Virus record (IMG/VR): IMGVR_UViG_3300035698_009561
Span: 1-29,575 of that record
Strand: one strand, 5' to 3'
Source of the DNA: a virus
Length of the DNA stretch: 29,575 bases
The notes under the pieces: generated by a model
Database searches by the model: none
What the model was told of the DNA's origin: nothing
Seen by the model: the letters and a program-made list of their open reading frames with translations, nothing else
In this document: in pieces, positions 7,729-16,086 of the stretch
Numbering within the stretch: the stretch's first letter is position 1
Layout: each line of letters opens with the position of its first letter
Made by a program: the position numbers and the translations under genes

Positions 7729-10179
7729 CTATCCTATGATAATGGGGAGCGGATCATTTCTTCCGATACTCGGACCCCGCTCCTCTTTCCCTGTCACCGG
7801 TCTGCTTTTCCCTATCACCCAGGACACGTCATCCTTTTGCGAAGACTCTTGGTCCCCTGCGTAGATCGGACCATTCAGCTTCGACAGATTCAAACCCATC
7901 ACTACACCCGCCACAGCATCGGCAACATCCTTGGAACCGGCGACGGGGTGATCTACCTTGCCCGCCAGTCTGTCATACTCCAAAGACTCGACTTCTTCAA
8001 GTAAAGGCTTGTAATCGTAAATCCGAATCCGGTCCTCGTAGAACGCACTCTTCAGAGCATCATAGGCATCCGTTGTCCTGTCAACAGACAATATCTTCGA
8101 GTTCAAGACACGCTGCTTCATGTGCTGGAGTGTCTCGGCACTCTGGTACGAATCCGTTGAAAACCCGCTCAGGCGAAACCCATGACCCATCAACTCGTAA
8201 ACCAGCCGCCTCACGTCGGGAATGTATATCTGCTCGTTCGGTGGAGGGATGATTCGCAGCATGAAGTCTATCACGATAAACGGAGCAACGTCGGTGTAAA
8301 CAGTACCGTCTCTGGCACGCCTCACAACCTCTACCGTCCTGGCAATGTGCCCCATGGCAAGGCCCGTACAGTCACCACTTAGCGACGGGTCTATATGGAT
8401 GTGCCTCGCCGCACCTGGGTTCATCCTTGGCTGCCACACGGCCTCCTTGTGGCCACCGCGTAGCCTCCGCTCTCCACGCACAGCAATCTTGTCCCAGATA
8501 AAATCACCGTGAACGCCGTACGCAAACTCCTGGACAGTGAACGGATGCTCCCTCTTGTCAATGCAGTTGTGGACAGCTTCCTTCCGGTGAATAAAGGGGC
8601 TGATAGCGTGCGTACTGACCCCGGCAATGTCCCGAATCGCACTCTCAAGATCCCTCGTAAAATCCTCGTAGTATTCCACCGGCACGTTGATAATAGTGGA
8701 GTCCTCGTCAACGTAAGCAGCCTCATCTACCTCCAGGACACGGGAACTCGACGAAGATGACCCAACCAATACCCTGAACGTCTCTCCACAATAATCCGAC
8801 TCTGCCCGAACATCCCAGGCAGCATAGTCCATCACGAACACGGAAAAATCCTTCTCGACCTCCTTGATCCGCCTGTCAATAAACGAATTGAGCGTGTTCG
8901 CCGAACTAAGCAAAATCATCATCCCCGGAAGATCCGACGACGCCTTCAGGAACCTCGACTTGATTCTTCGGATCAGACTGGCATAGGTTTTCTCGGCAAG
9001 GTCGAATGAGGCCACGGTCTTTTTCTTCCCACCAGTCTCGGCCATGACTTGACCCTTCGTCGTCATAAAGTTGGCCTCATCCATGCAGTTATGGCTGCAA
9101 ACAGGTGGCAGGTCTTTGTCAAGCCCAGTATAAAACCTGTGAGTCCCCGGCACGTTGACAACATCGTAGACATCGATGGGCTTCCCGTATTCGCCTATCT
9201 CAAGAACCTCGGCACAACGAACATCATCTTTTTGCAACAAACGATCGCCTACAGCCAAGTCATCGGCGTAAACCCAATCAAAAACCCCTCCCCTGAGAAC
9301 CATCCACCTGTGCTCCTTCGTGCATAACAATCTCTGACCGGTAGACAACCGAACAGGGCGCACTGGCTTCCTTCCTGTCATCTGCACCATCACGTCACCG
9401 GAAAGGTACTCGTGGCCATCATCATCCGAAGTCCACACAGAGACACTTTCCCCGACCAAACCATCTATCCGCTCTGGGCCGTTCGCTGTCCATACCAGAT
9501 GCTCGCCGGACAGACACCCTCCGACGATGTTCATCCCGAGGACTCTGTCCGAATTGCAGCTACCGATCGTGAGGCGGATATTCTCCGGGAACTCCGTGTT
9601 GTCCCGGCCATATTTCGGCTTGAAGTTCTCAGTGAAGTAAGGGGAGATTTTCAACTTGTCATCAATCGCACTCTTCATCACGGTACGGGCAAGGTGAAGG
9701 CTTTTCGACATGGCAGCAAACACGATCTCGGAACCAGGGCTCAACCCGTACGCCAACTGCGGAGAACGCAGGCACGAGATCAAGTAGAGCATCCGGCACA
9801 CTCCGATCGAAGCAAACGTCGTCTTCCCGATACCGATGGCTCCGGTAAGGATCGCTTCCCGGTAGGCATTGCCGTCATCGATCTCAATCAAATCACGCCG
9901 CAGCTTTGGAAACAACGTCTTGCACGAGTCTCCGAGATAGTACGGGTCCGTCAAGAACGTGGTCATCGAAACAGGATCCCGCTTCCACCTATACTCCCGG
10001 CAAGCATCTAGAATATGGGTGTCTCCCCGCCTCATGTCGTCGAGAAGCGCAGTGACCAACTCACGCTGATCCGGGGTCATATCGTCCATCTCTTTCTCGA
10101 GAATCGCCCGCTCCTCGCCAGCAGTCCGCACAGACCGTCTCGAAACACGGCCACTCGGATCCTTGACTTGCCGGATCAA
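7729..10179 (-). CDS. Terminase large subunit (gp17-like) containing an intein
   Basis: An 816-codon frame: a DNA-packaging ATPase-nuclease split by a 143-residue intein. The host protein (~673 residues) has Walker A GAIGIGKT at 113-120, Walker B ending MDEA (Asp367, Glu368), a coupling-type motif ILLSSAN near 422-427, and an RNase H-like nuclease domain with IDPSLSGD (Asp597), GFSTDSYQS (Asp676) and KDVADA (Asp751/754). The intein sits immediately before the Cys of Walker B. The only supported start is TTG at 10179 in a TTGA overlap with the previous stop, with GAGG seven bases upstream. It works with the portal and small terminase. Confidence 0.95.
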   Translation of the reverse strand: MIRQVKDPSGRVSRRSVRTAGEERAILEKEMDDMTPDQRELVTALLDDMRRGDTHILDACREYRWKRDPVSMTTFLTDPYYLGDSCKTLFPKLRRDLIEIDDGNAYREAILTGAIGIGKTTFASIGVCRMLYLISCLRSPQLAYGLSPGSEIVFAAMSKSLHLARTVMKSAIDDKLKISPYFTENFKPKYGRDNTEFPENIRLTIGSCNSDRVLGMNIVGGCLSGEHLVWTANGPERIDGLVGESVSVWTSDDDGHEYLSGDVMVQMTGRKPVRPVRLSTGQRLLCTKEHRWMVLRGGVFDWVYADDLAVGDRLLQKDDVRCAEVLEIGEYGKPIDVYDVVNVPGTHRFYTGLDKDLPPVCSHNCMDEANFMTTKGQVMAETGGKKKTVASFDLAEKTYASLIRRIKSRFLKASSDLPGMMILLSSANTLNSFIDRRIKEVEKDFSVFVMDYAAWDVRAESDYCGETFRVLVGSSSSSSRVLEVDEAAYVDEDSTIINVPVEYYEDFTRDLESAIRDIAGVSTHAISPFIHRKEAVHNCIDKREHPFTVQEFAYGVHGDFIWDKIAVRGERRLRGGHKEAVWQPRMNPGAARHIHIDPSLSGDCTGLAMGHIARTVEVVRRARDGTVYTDVAPFIVIDFMLRIIPPPNEQIYIPDVRRLVYELMGHGFRLSGFSTDSYQSAETLQHMKQRVLNSKILSVDRTTDAYDALKSAFYEDRIRIYDYKPLLEEVESLEYDRLAGKVDHPVAGSKDVADAVAGVVMGLNLSKLNGPIYAGDQESSQKDDVSWVIGKSRPVTGKEERGPSIGRNDPLPIIIG
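9088..9516 (-). other. Mini-intein in TerL (143 residues, no homing endonuclease)
   Basis: Residues 222-364 of the TerL frame do not belong to a terminase. They start with Cys (CLSGEHLVWT), contain a block-B-like CTKEHRWMV, a block-F-like VYDVVNVPGTHRFYTG, and end VCSHN followed by Cys (+1), which is the standard His-Asn/Cys splice junction. No LAGLIDADG or HNH segment lies between B and F, so this is a mini-intein near the minimum size. Removal joins NIVGG to CMDEANF and restores Walker B. All splicing residues look intact, so it should be active. Confidence 0.92.
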
Positions 10180-10841
10180 TTCACGTCCTCATCCCTCATC
10201 GAATCAAGCCGGAGCAAACTCTCAGCAATGGCCAGCGCTTTCCCGGTTGAATTCGGGTCACGCATCCGCAGTGCGATCTGTTCCCCGTACCTTTCAGCGA
10301 TATCCTCACCAAGCTCCGGCCTCACACCCAGGGTGCCCAAATTCCTGCCACCGTCCAACCCGAGGTCCATCTTTATATCGTGCCTCTTCTGGAGTAGCGC
10401 AGCGGCCAAGGCAATCTCCTGATTCATGTGCCTATTTAGGATACGTGTTTTCTGCTCGAACGACCCACCAATGTCGATCCGGTCCATCTGCTTCTTGAAC
10501 AGTTTTTCAAGCCACTCAAGCTCGTCAACGCCACGTTCAATCTCAAGACTGGCCTTCCTGGCTGCCCTCGGGAGAAGCTCGCCCGAACGCCTCGCCGGTG
10601 GCAGGTCATTCCTGTACCTGGACAACACGACAACAAGACTATCCCTCGCCATGTCAGTGCACTCTGATTTTTCTTCGTGGAGCCACTTCGCAATGTCAGG
10701 CATAGACATGCCGTGGAAGATCATATCGTCAAGCTCGGCCCGGCACTCAAGGTCAAGGAAGCGGGCATGTTTCTTCTTCTTCGGAGCCCGCTTCTTCTTC
10801 GCCTTTACCTTGTTACCAACGTCGTCAACTGACTTCACCAT
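10176..10841 (-). CDS. Probable terminase small subunit
   Basis: A 221-residue protein directly upstream of TerL and overlapping its start. It begins with a Lys-rich tail (KAKKKRAPKKKKHAR) and then has a helix-turn-helix-like segment around MSMPDIAKWLHEE, followed by mostly helical sequence. Small terminases bind packaging DNA with such an HTH and form a ring that activates TerL. Sequence similarity to known small terminases is not obvious to me, so the call rests on the HTH and on position. The ATG at 10841 is chosen because GAGG lies about six bases upstream; TTG at 10856 and ATG at 10844 are alternatives. Confidence 0.6.
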   Translation of the reverse strand: MVKSVDDVGNKVKAKKKRAPKKKKHARFLDLECRAELDDMIFHGMSMPDIAKWLHEEKSECTDMARDSLVVVLSRYRNDLPPARRSGELLPRAARKASLEIERGVDELEWLEKLFKKQMDRIDIGGSFEQKTRILNRHMNQEIALAAALLQKRHDIKMDLGLDGGRNLGTLGVRPELGEDIAERYGEQIALRMRDPNSTGKALAIAESLLRLDSMRDEDVN

Positions 10842-11601
10842 CATCAACCTCGCCAATGATGCTGTCAGCCACCACAGTCACTGCTTCAAAAAAAGCGCCA
10901 GCATCTACGCCCGCAGCGTCTACCTTTTTCATCATGGATTCTACAGCCTTGAAGGCCTTGGCGTCAACCTCCACGTACAAGTGCTTCTTGCCGCCCCAGT
11001 CAAAGTACATGAAGTGCTTCTCCACGGTCTCGCCGTACTTCCTGAAAATCTTGTGAAGAATCTCACTCATGTTGTCAACCGTACGAAGCTCCGCATCCAC
11101 GTTGTCAAGCTCGTTCTGGAACTCATCCACAGCCTCTTTCGGGAGCCCGGCATCAACCATGCTTTTCTTCGTCGATTTGATCAGCTTCAAAAACTCGGCA
11201 TCATCGGCGAAACCCATCATCTCAGCCATCAACTCGTCGTCGTGTCGGTCCGAGACATCGTTGTAAAGCTCCAGGAACTTTCCAGGGTGAAGAGAGCCCT
11301 TGATGATATTCAGGCGCATCGTCTCAAACTTCTGGCGGTCAACGTCCTGCCATTTCTCGTCCGACAGCACCACGCACGGGATCTCCTCGTACCCAAGCAG
11401 CTTGCAGGCGGCAAACCTGTGGGCTCCCCCAATGATCCTGTATTTGTCACCGTCCGGCACCACCTGGATAGGGTCAATCATGCCCGAGTTGGTGATATTC
11501 TCGACAAGCAAGTCGAACTCCTTGTCTGTCATCACATTCGGGTTCCACTCGTTTGCATCAATCTTCCCAACCGGGATCTCCACGAAGTCTCCACCCAGCA
11601 T
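10825..11601 (-). CDS. ParB-like nuclease-domain protein
   Basis: A 258-residue protein. Residues 8-80 are a ParB/Spo0J N-terminal (sulfiredoxin-fold) domain: an IPVGKIDANEWNPN opening, then IQVVPDGDKYRIIGGAHRFAA containing the GGxHRxxA motif at 58-65, then GYEEIPCVV. In ParB proteins this fold binds CTP. The remaining ~180 residues are helical and unlike ParB's HTH domain. The ATG at 11601 has GGAGG seven bases upstream; longer starts lack an SD. Its place between the sugar cassette and the terminase suggests a role in DNA recognition or packaging, or in binding repeated sites such as the palindrome found here; that is inference. Confidence 0.8.
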   Translation of the reverse strand: MLGGDFVEIPVGKIDANEWNPNVMTDKEFDLLVENITNSGMIDPIQVVPDGDKYRIIGGAHRFAACKLLGYEEIPCVVLSDEKWQDVDRQKFETMRLNIIKGSLHPGKFLELYNDVSDRHDDELMAEMMGFADDAEFLKLIKSTKKSMVDAGLPKEAVDEFQNELDNVDAELRTVDNMSEILHKIFRKYGETVEKHFMYFDWGGKKHLYVEVDAKAFKAVESMMKKVDAAGVDAGAFFEAVTVVADSIIGEVDDGEVS

Positions 11602-11603
11602 AA

Positions 11604-12269
11604 TCAACCTCCATTGTCGCAAGCAAATATAATCCTGACGGCACCATACGGCTCGGCCAAGTCCATGCCGGCCTGTGCACCAAACCATTGAGAAGACAAC
11701 CTCACGCCCCACTCAGATCGCAAATGCGGCCTTTCCCTGGCCTCATCCCTGTATAACGCAATCGATTGCGCCTTCAAACCGACCTCTTCTTCCGTGAGTT
11801 CCATGTAGGCCGTTGCCTTGAATTCATCTACCTGTCTCGATGACTGTGAACTTCCTCCCGGAACAAAGTAAGTCATAACAGTCAAGCCCCTTGAGGCGAT
11901 CATGCCCGCCCTGTGGACCGCACGGTGGTCCTGGTGGAGATCCCCGTGGTCAGGCAACAAAACAACATTCGGCTTGAACGCCAAAACCGCAGCCTCTATG
12001 TGGCGCAGCACGTCGACGAAGTGGCCACCAACCAACTCGTCTGGGAAGGCGGAAGGGAACAGAGCCCCATAGCCCAATAATTCTCGAACACTCTCTGCGT
12101 ACCCACGAGCATCCTTCGTGAAGATACCACCATATTCATGCGAATAGGATCTCCCCGCAACAAAAACAACCGCTGCGTCGGCACCCTTCCTGGCAAGCAA
12201 CCCGCCACAGCCAAGAACTTCATCATCGTAATGTGGAGCTACCACCAAAACTCTTCCACCTATCTGCAT
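11604..12269 (-). CDS. PIG-L/LmbE family N-deacetylase
   Basis: A 221-residue zinc hydrolase of the family that removes acetyl groups from N-acetylated sugars and related conjugates. The N-terminal metal motif is APHYDDE (residues 11-17, usual form AHPDDE), and the second is HGDLHQDH (108-115, HxDxxxDH). Length is normal. It has no signal peptide, so it acts in the cytoplasm. The SD GGGGGTG lies upstream of the ATG at 12269. It is the last gene of the sugar cassette before the ParB-like gene, and probably frees an amino group on a sugar made or transferred by its neighbours. A GCAATCGATTGC copy lies inside it. Confidence 0.9.
   Translation of the reverse strand: MQIGGRVLVVAPHYDDEVLGCGGLLARKGADAAVVFVAGRSYSHEYGGIFTKDARGYAESVRELLGYGALFPSAFPDELVGGHFVDVLRHIEAAVLAFKPNVVLLPDHGDLHQDHRAVHRAGMIASRGLTVMTYFVPGGSSQSSRQVDEFKATAYMELTEEEVGLKAQSIALYRDEARERPHLRSEWGVRLSSQWFGAQAGMDLAEPYGAVRIIFACDNGG
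11758..11769. repeat. GCAATCGATTGC palindrome, copy 2
   Basis: Perfect palindrome, extended to CGCAATCGATTGCG (11757-11770). It lies inside the PIG-L gene and encodes A-Q-S-I-A, the same peptide as copy 5. Confidence 0.9.
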
Positions 12270-12283
12270 ACAACACCCCCTTG

Positions 12284-13780
12284 CTAGACATCTTCTGGTA
12301 GTGTTTTACTGCCAGGACGTTGCAATACAACGCTATCTTTTCCAACATCTATCCACCCTGCATTGAGGAAAGCATGACGCAAAGACACATCTGGAATCAA
12401 CTTCATTATCCCGTCAACGTCCGCATCGTGAGCCATCGCCATCCTTGCTTCCCTCAGAGAAAGGGAAGGTGCTGTTATGTTACCAGCCAAATCAGCAAGC
12501 CACCTCGTCACCCTGACCTTCCTTGAATCCACAGCCGCACCCCAACAAACAGACACCATTCGCCTCGCTACATTCTCCACATAGAACGTGTCCTCAAACC
12601 AATCATACGCCCCGGAATCAGCCACCGCCCTTCTTGCAAAAGGAACATCCAAAACTATCTTGCGGAGCATAGCAACCAACCCTTTCCAGTCACCCTTCTC
12701 AACAACAAACGGATAGTTCTCTGGCAGCAAACCGTCAAGCCATGGGAACCGCATGAACACTCCAACCAAACCAGAAGCAAACATCTCCCACCAGCTAACC
12801 CCACCACTCTCTGTCTCCGAAACACAAATGAAAACATCCGCACTCTGCATAACTGGCAAGTAGTCTTTCCCGTCCATGTCATAACGAACACCCAGAAAGC
12901 CGCCACCAAGAGACTCGATAGCCTTCGACTCCGTGCTTGGTGACTCCATCGTTGTAATCAGAAAGCGCAAGTCAACCCCAAGCTCCCTGACCCTCTTGGC
13001 TGCTTGGATTTGCCGGTCAACATTCTTGACTTTCGCCGAAGTCAACCTTCCACCGTAGAACACAACAGGGGGATCGTTGACATGGCCTACTTTCTCTATG
13101 ACCTTGATGTCAATGGGCAGTCCGACCACCTTTGCTTCCGAGAACTTCACTAGCGTACTAGGTCGCAAAACCTTGCCCAGCGCCCTGATCCACAGTCGTT
13201 TCTCGTTCTCAAAAGTGAACGTCGGAACATCAACAAGCGCACCGAGACACTCCTGCATCTCTAGCGCCCACCGTCCACAAAACCACTTCTCTTCAACCAA
13301 AATGTCACTGGCGATATTCACAATCGGCACGTCCACCAAGTAAACGCTATCAGACATACCAAAGCCGGACACCATCGCCTTTATGCTTGGGCTAAACGAA
13401 GGTATCCAATTCAGAATCACGTCAACAACAGGGAGCCCTCTTCTCTGTCCGAAGAAATGAGCCATCTCCGGCGTTGGAGCCATGTATAGCCACGGAGAAG
13501 ACAACATCTCAACGTCCACTGCATGCAAACCTTCGTACAGGTCATCCCTTACAACCCAATCCACCCAACCAACAACCTTCCTTGAATCGATCTTCTGCCG
13601 TCTGTACGGAATCGGTCGAATAACAGTTACATCGCAGCCGAAGTCAACCATCGCCCTAGCTAGACGCAGGGCAGAAAGAACGCTACTGCACGAACCGACA
13701 GGATTCATCCAATAATCAGGCACCACCAGCACTCTCAAAGTCTCTTTTGGCGATCTGACTGCACCATTCACAAAAACCAT
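12284..13780 (-). CDS. GT4-type glycosyltransferase
   Basis: A 498-residue GT-B glycosyltransferase. The N-terminal half opens RVLVVPDYWMNPVGS, an acceptor-domain start. The C-terminal half has VVFYGGRLTSAKVKN near 240 and the donor-binding ExxxxxxxE motif at E324-E332 within SETESGGVSWWEMFASG, typical of GT4. The ATG at 13780 follows GGGGGT about seven bases upstream; the longer frame has no better SD. It lies two bases after the formyltransferase stop. It would transfer a nucleotide-activated sugar; neither donor nor acceptor (virion protein, DNA base, or surface glycan) can be read from sequence. Confidence 0.85.
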   Translation of the reverse strand: MVFVNGAVRSPKETLRVLVVPDYWMNPVGSCSSVLSALRLARAMVDFGCDVTVIRPIPYRRQKIDSRKVVGWVDWVVRDDLYEGLHAVDVEMLSSPWLYMAPTPEMAHFFGQRRGLPVVDVILNWIPSFSPSIKAMVSGFGMSDSVYLVDVPIVNIASDILVEEKWFCGRWALEMQECLGALVDVPTFTFENEKRLWIRALGKVLRPSTLVKFSEAKVVGLPIDIKVIEKVGHVNDPPVVFYGGRLTSAKVKNVDRQIQAAKRVRELGVDLRFLITTMESPSTESKAIESLGGGFLGVRYDMDGKDYLPVMQSADVFICVSETESGGVSWWEMFASGLVGVFMRFPWLDGLLPENYPFVVEKGDWKGLVAMLRKIVLDVPFARRAVADSGAYDWFEDTFYVENVARRMVSVCWGAAVDSRKVRVTRWLADLAGNITAPSLSLREARMAMAHDADVDGIMKLIPDVSLRHAFLNAGWIDVGKDSVVLQRPGSKTLPEDV

Positions 13781-13782
13781 CG

Positions 13783-14664
13783 CTATACCCCCATGCAATC
13801 GATTGCGCCAAACGTGCCACCGGACACAGGCGAAAAGTCGACAGGACACTGCACTACTATGCTGTTTCCGTCACCACACCCGACGACTAACATCCCACCA
13901 TCCACAAGAAAACACCCAGGGGGCTGAACATGCTTCGACACGCTAACCGGCGACGAAAACATAACCACGATCCCTTCGCTCAAAGAAAACGCTAGAGGGT
14001 AAGGAGCCGACAATGCCCGTATAAACCTAGCCACCCGAAGCGCAGGAAGCGACCAATCAATCTCACTCTGGCTCGGAACTCTCTGCTTCACAACACCGGA
14101 ACCAGCAAAAGCACCAACAGGAACAACGACACTGCCAGCCATAGCAGCCTCAATAGCAACACCAGACTCTTCCCGGCACACATCTGCAACCTTCCTATGA
14201 AACCAAGTGGCATCGACGTCGCTCGGAAGACTAAATACTGATTGGTGAAAAACGTCCCCTTTATCAACCTCTCCTGTCATCCTAAAGAACGACACAGCGC
14301 CCTCGCTTACCCCGGACATTACTGCCGCAAACACAGGAGCCCCACCACGACCAAACGGCAACCTTGAAGGATGGACACCTACACACAACCACCTACCCCA
14401 AACATCCTCGTGAACCATCAAAGACCAACCACAAAACAGAACCACATCTGGGGACAATCCTTCCAGGAACCGGACAAGATCGCTCTTGCGTGCTTTCCAC
14501 TTCACCTGGAGAGCTCGATGAACCTTCACCCTCGCCCGTATATCACTCAAATGAACAAACCCTGACTGCGTTGGATTATAGTTGTGAATGACCCCGCACA
14601 CCCCACCAAGACCCTCTATGGCTGCCAGTCCCCAACCGTCATTTGTAGCCACAACAACTCTCAT
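13783..14664 (-). CDS. Formyltransferase-fold protein with altered active site
   Basis: A 293-residue protein resembling methionyl-tRNA and sugar N-formyltransferases, which move a formyl group from 10-formyl-THF to an amine. The core motif is VGVHPSRLPFGRGGAP at 95-110 followed by FFRMTGEVDKGDVF at 126-139. The usual active-site triad is Asn-His-Asp; here His98 and Asp134 are present but the Asn two before the His is Gly96. The C-terminal ~100 residues form a second domain. In this cassette an amino sugar is the likely substrate rather than Met-tRNA. With the Asn missing it may be inactive, slow, or use another chemistry. The C-terminal codons carry a palindrome copy. Confidence 0.8.
   Translation of the reverse strand: MRVVVATNDGWGLAAIEGLGGVCGVIHNYNPTQSGFVHLSDIRARVKVHRALQVKWKARKSDLVRFLEGLSPDVVLFCGWSLMVHEDVWGRWLCVGVHPSRLPFGRGGAPVFAAVMSGVSEGAVSFFRMTGEVDKGDVFHQSVFSLPSDVDATWFHRKVADVCREESGVAIEAAMAGSVVVPVGAFAGSGVVKQRVPSQSEIDWSLPALRVARFIRALSAPYPLAFSLSEGIVVMFSSPVSVSKHVQPPGCFLVDGGMLVVGCGDGNSIVVQCPVDFSPVSGGTFGAIDCMGV
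13795..13806. repeat. GCAATCGATTGC palindrome, copy 3
   Basis: Perfect 12-bp palindrome in the last codons of the formyltransferase gene (encoding A-I-D-C), about 15 bases upstream of the GT4 glycosyltransferase start. The flanks here are T and G, so the 14-bp form is not kept. Confidence 0.9.
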
Positions 14665-14700
14665 GTCTCCACCAAGTTAGGAATCCAAGAAAACACCCGC

Positions 14701-16086
14701 TCAAACATCGCCATCCTCCAGCTTACTGTAATCCAGGCGATAGACAGGCTCCGGTCCATCCAGCACATCCTCTATGGCCGGATGGCTCATAAGATAATCG
14801 TGAATCAGCTTCCTTGTGATCCACCGCCCAATGCTCTCCTTCTTGACACTTCCACCCTCCTGCTCCAGTCTCCTGATCACCTCAGATAATGAAGCCTCCC
14901 CACCGGCAGAAGCAACCTTCTTCAAGAAACCTCTCGTCCTTACACTCTCCCTAGACATCTTTCTGCCGAGTTCAACCGCATCGACACAATAGTCGTATAC
15001 CCTAGAATACATCGCATACACATCCAGGTGCTTCACTCTATCGTAGCCACCCCACTCCATGAATCTCGACTGCTCCTTTGGCCAATAGCGAACCACACGA
15101 ACCAACATAGCAACCAAGTCGGCCTTGTTGCTCCATATATTCCAATAATCCACCGGCAACTCGGGAAGCCAAACAGAATCTTGCGCCAACTCAACAACAT
15201 CCAACGCCATTGCCTCTACAGACTGCGTAACACCGGCTGCAGTGCCACCAAGAACCATAACGTGAGCACGTGACAGGATGTCAAGGAAATCGTCCCTAGA
15301 ACAGTCCGTCTTGATCGAAACTCCAATATCCTCCAAGGGGACACGAATCGAATCCGCTACCAAGGAATCTGGAGTGGTGACAACAATATCTACGTCACAC
15401 CCCAATCTGAAGAGATCGATCAGCGCCCCGGCTATGACCTCCGAATTATGAACACCATTCAGCCTCGACCCAAACACCACAGTCAGTTTCTCGTTCTTCT
15501 TTGTTCCGGCGAACCTTTCTCGCAACTTGACAACTTCTGGACACACAGGAATGACCGTTGACCTATCGAGGGAAGAATTCATATATGAACCCTTATAGAT
15601 ACCCCCAAGCCGATCCACGTAGGACTGACGGTCCTTCTCCCCAATAAAAATCTGCCTGTACCGGGAACAAAAGTCTATCCACTTCGAGCTTTTCATGTAG
15701 TAAAACATCGGGTGCCACAGAACAACGGGAACATTGAACGGGCTCTCCCCCTCCAACCTGAAACTGTTGGCAGCAAGGTCCACCGTCAATGCCTGTTGCG
15801 GAGAGTTCACGAGGACAGCATCAATCACATTCTTTCCGTCCTCTATACTGAACAAATCCCCTATGTTTCTCATGCTACAGAAGGACAGCGGGCCGTCATC
15901 TCTCCAAACGGTAGACCTCGGCAATGTGCCAGTAGCACCAATGGTCCCCTTCGGGACAACGACGTGGTTCCAACCACGGTCCTTGTTGGCCTCAAGCAGC
16001 TTTATGATCTCCGTCCAGTCCCCAGAATGGTGTAGCTTCGGATGTGTGGAAGGAACAACCATCAACCGTATCCCTTTACGCCCCAT
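14701..16086 (-). CDS. GT-B-like glycosyltransferase with winged-helix-like C-terminus
   Basis: A 461-residue protein. Residues 1-180 resemble an acceptor domain with VPVVLWHPMFYYMKSSKW; 200-330 resemble a GT-B donor domain (LTVVFGSRLNGVHNSEV near 201, VMVLGGTAAGVTQSVEAMA near 276-295). Residues ~398-455 look like a winged helix: ASLSEVIRRLEQEGG, then KESIGRWITRKLIHDYL, then a strand VYRLDY. That tail is unusual for a glycosyltransferase and could bind DNA. The ATG at 16086 has GGAG eight bases upstream; the longer frame (16110) lacks one. It overlaps the radical SAM gene by 11 bases. No close named homologue is recognised. Confidence 0.72.
   Translation of the reverse strand: MGRKGIRLMVVPSTHPKLHHSGDWTEIIKLLEANKDRGWNHVVVPKGTIGATGTLPRSTVWRDDGPLSFCSMRNIGDLFSIEDGKNVIDAVLVNSPQQALTVDLAANSFRLEGESPFNVPVVLWHPMFYYMKSSKWIDFCSRYRQIFIGEKDRQSYVDRLGGIYKGSYMNSSLDRSTVIPVCPEVVKLRERFAGTKKNEKLTVVFGSRLNGVHNSEVIAGALIDLFRLGCDVDIVVTTPDSLVADSIRVPLEDIGVSIKTDCSRDDFLDILSRAHVMVLGGTAAGVTQSVEAMALDVVELAQDSVWLPELPVDYWNIWSNKADLVAMLVRVVRYWPKEQSRFMEWGGYDRVKHLDVYAMYSRVYDYCVDAVELGRKMSRESVRTRGFLKKVASAGGEASLSEVIRRLEQEGGSVKKESIGRWITRKLIHDYLMSHPAIEDVLDGPEPVYRLDYSKLEDGDV

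Noticed and set aside
10426-11691. 421-codon plus-strand frame opposite the terminase small and ParB-like genes
   Set aside because: Antisense shadow with no recognisable motif; it crosses two well-supported genes.
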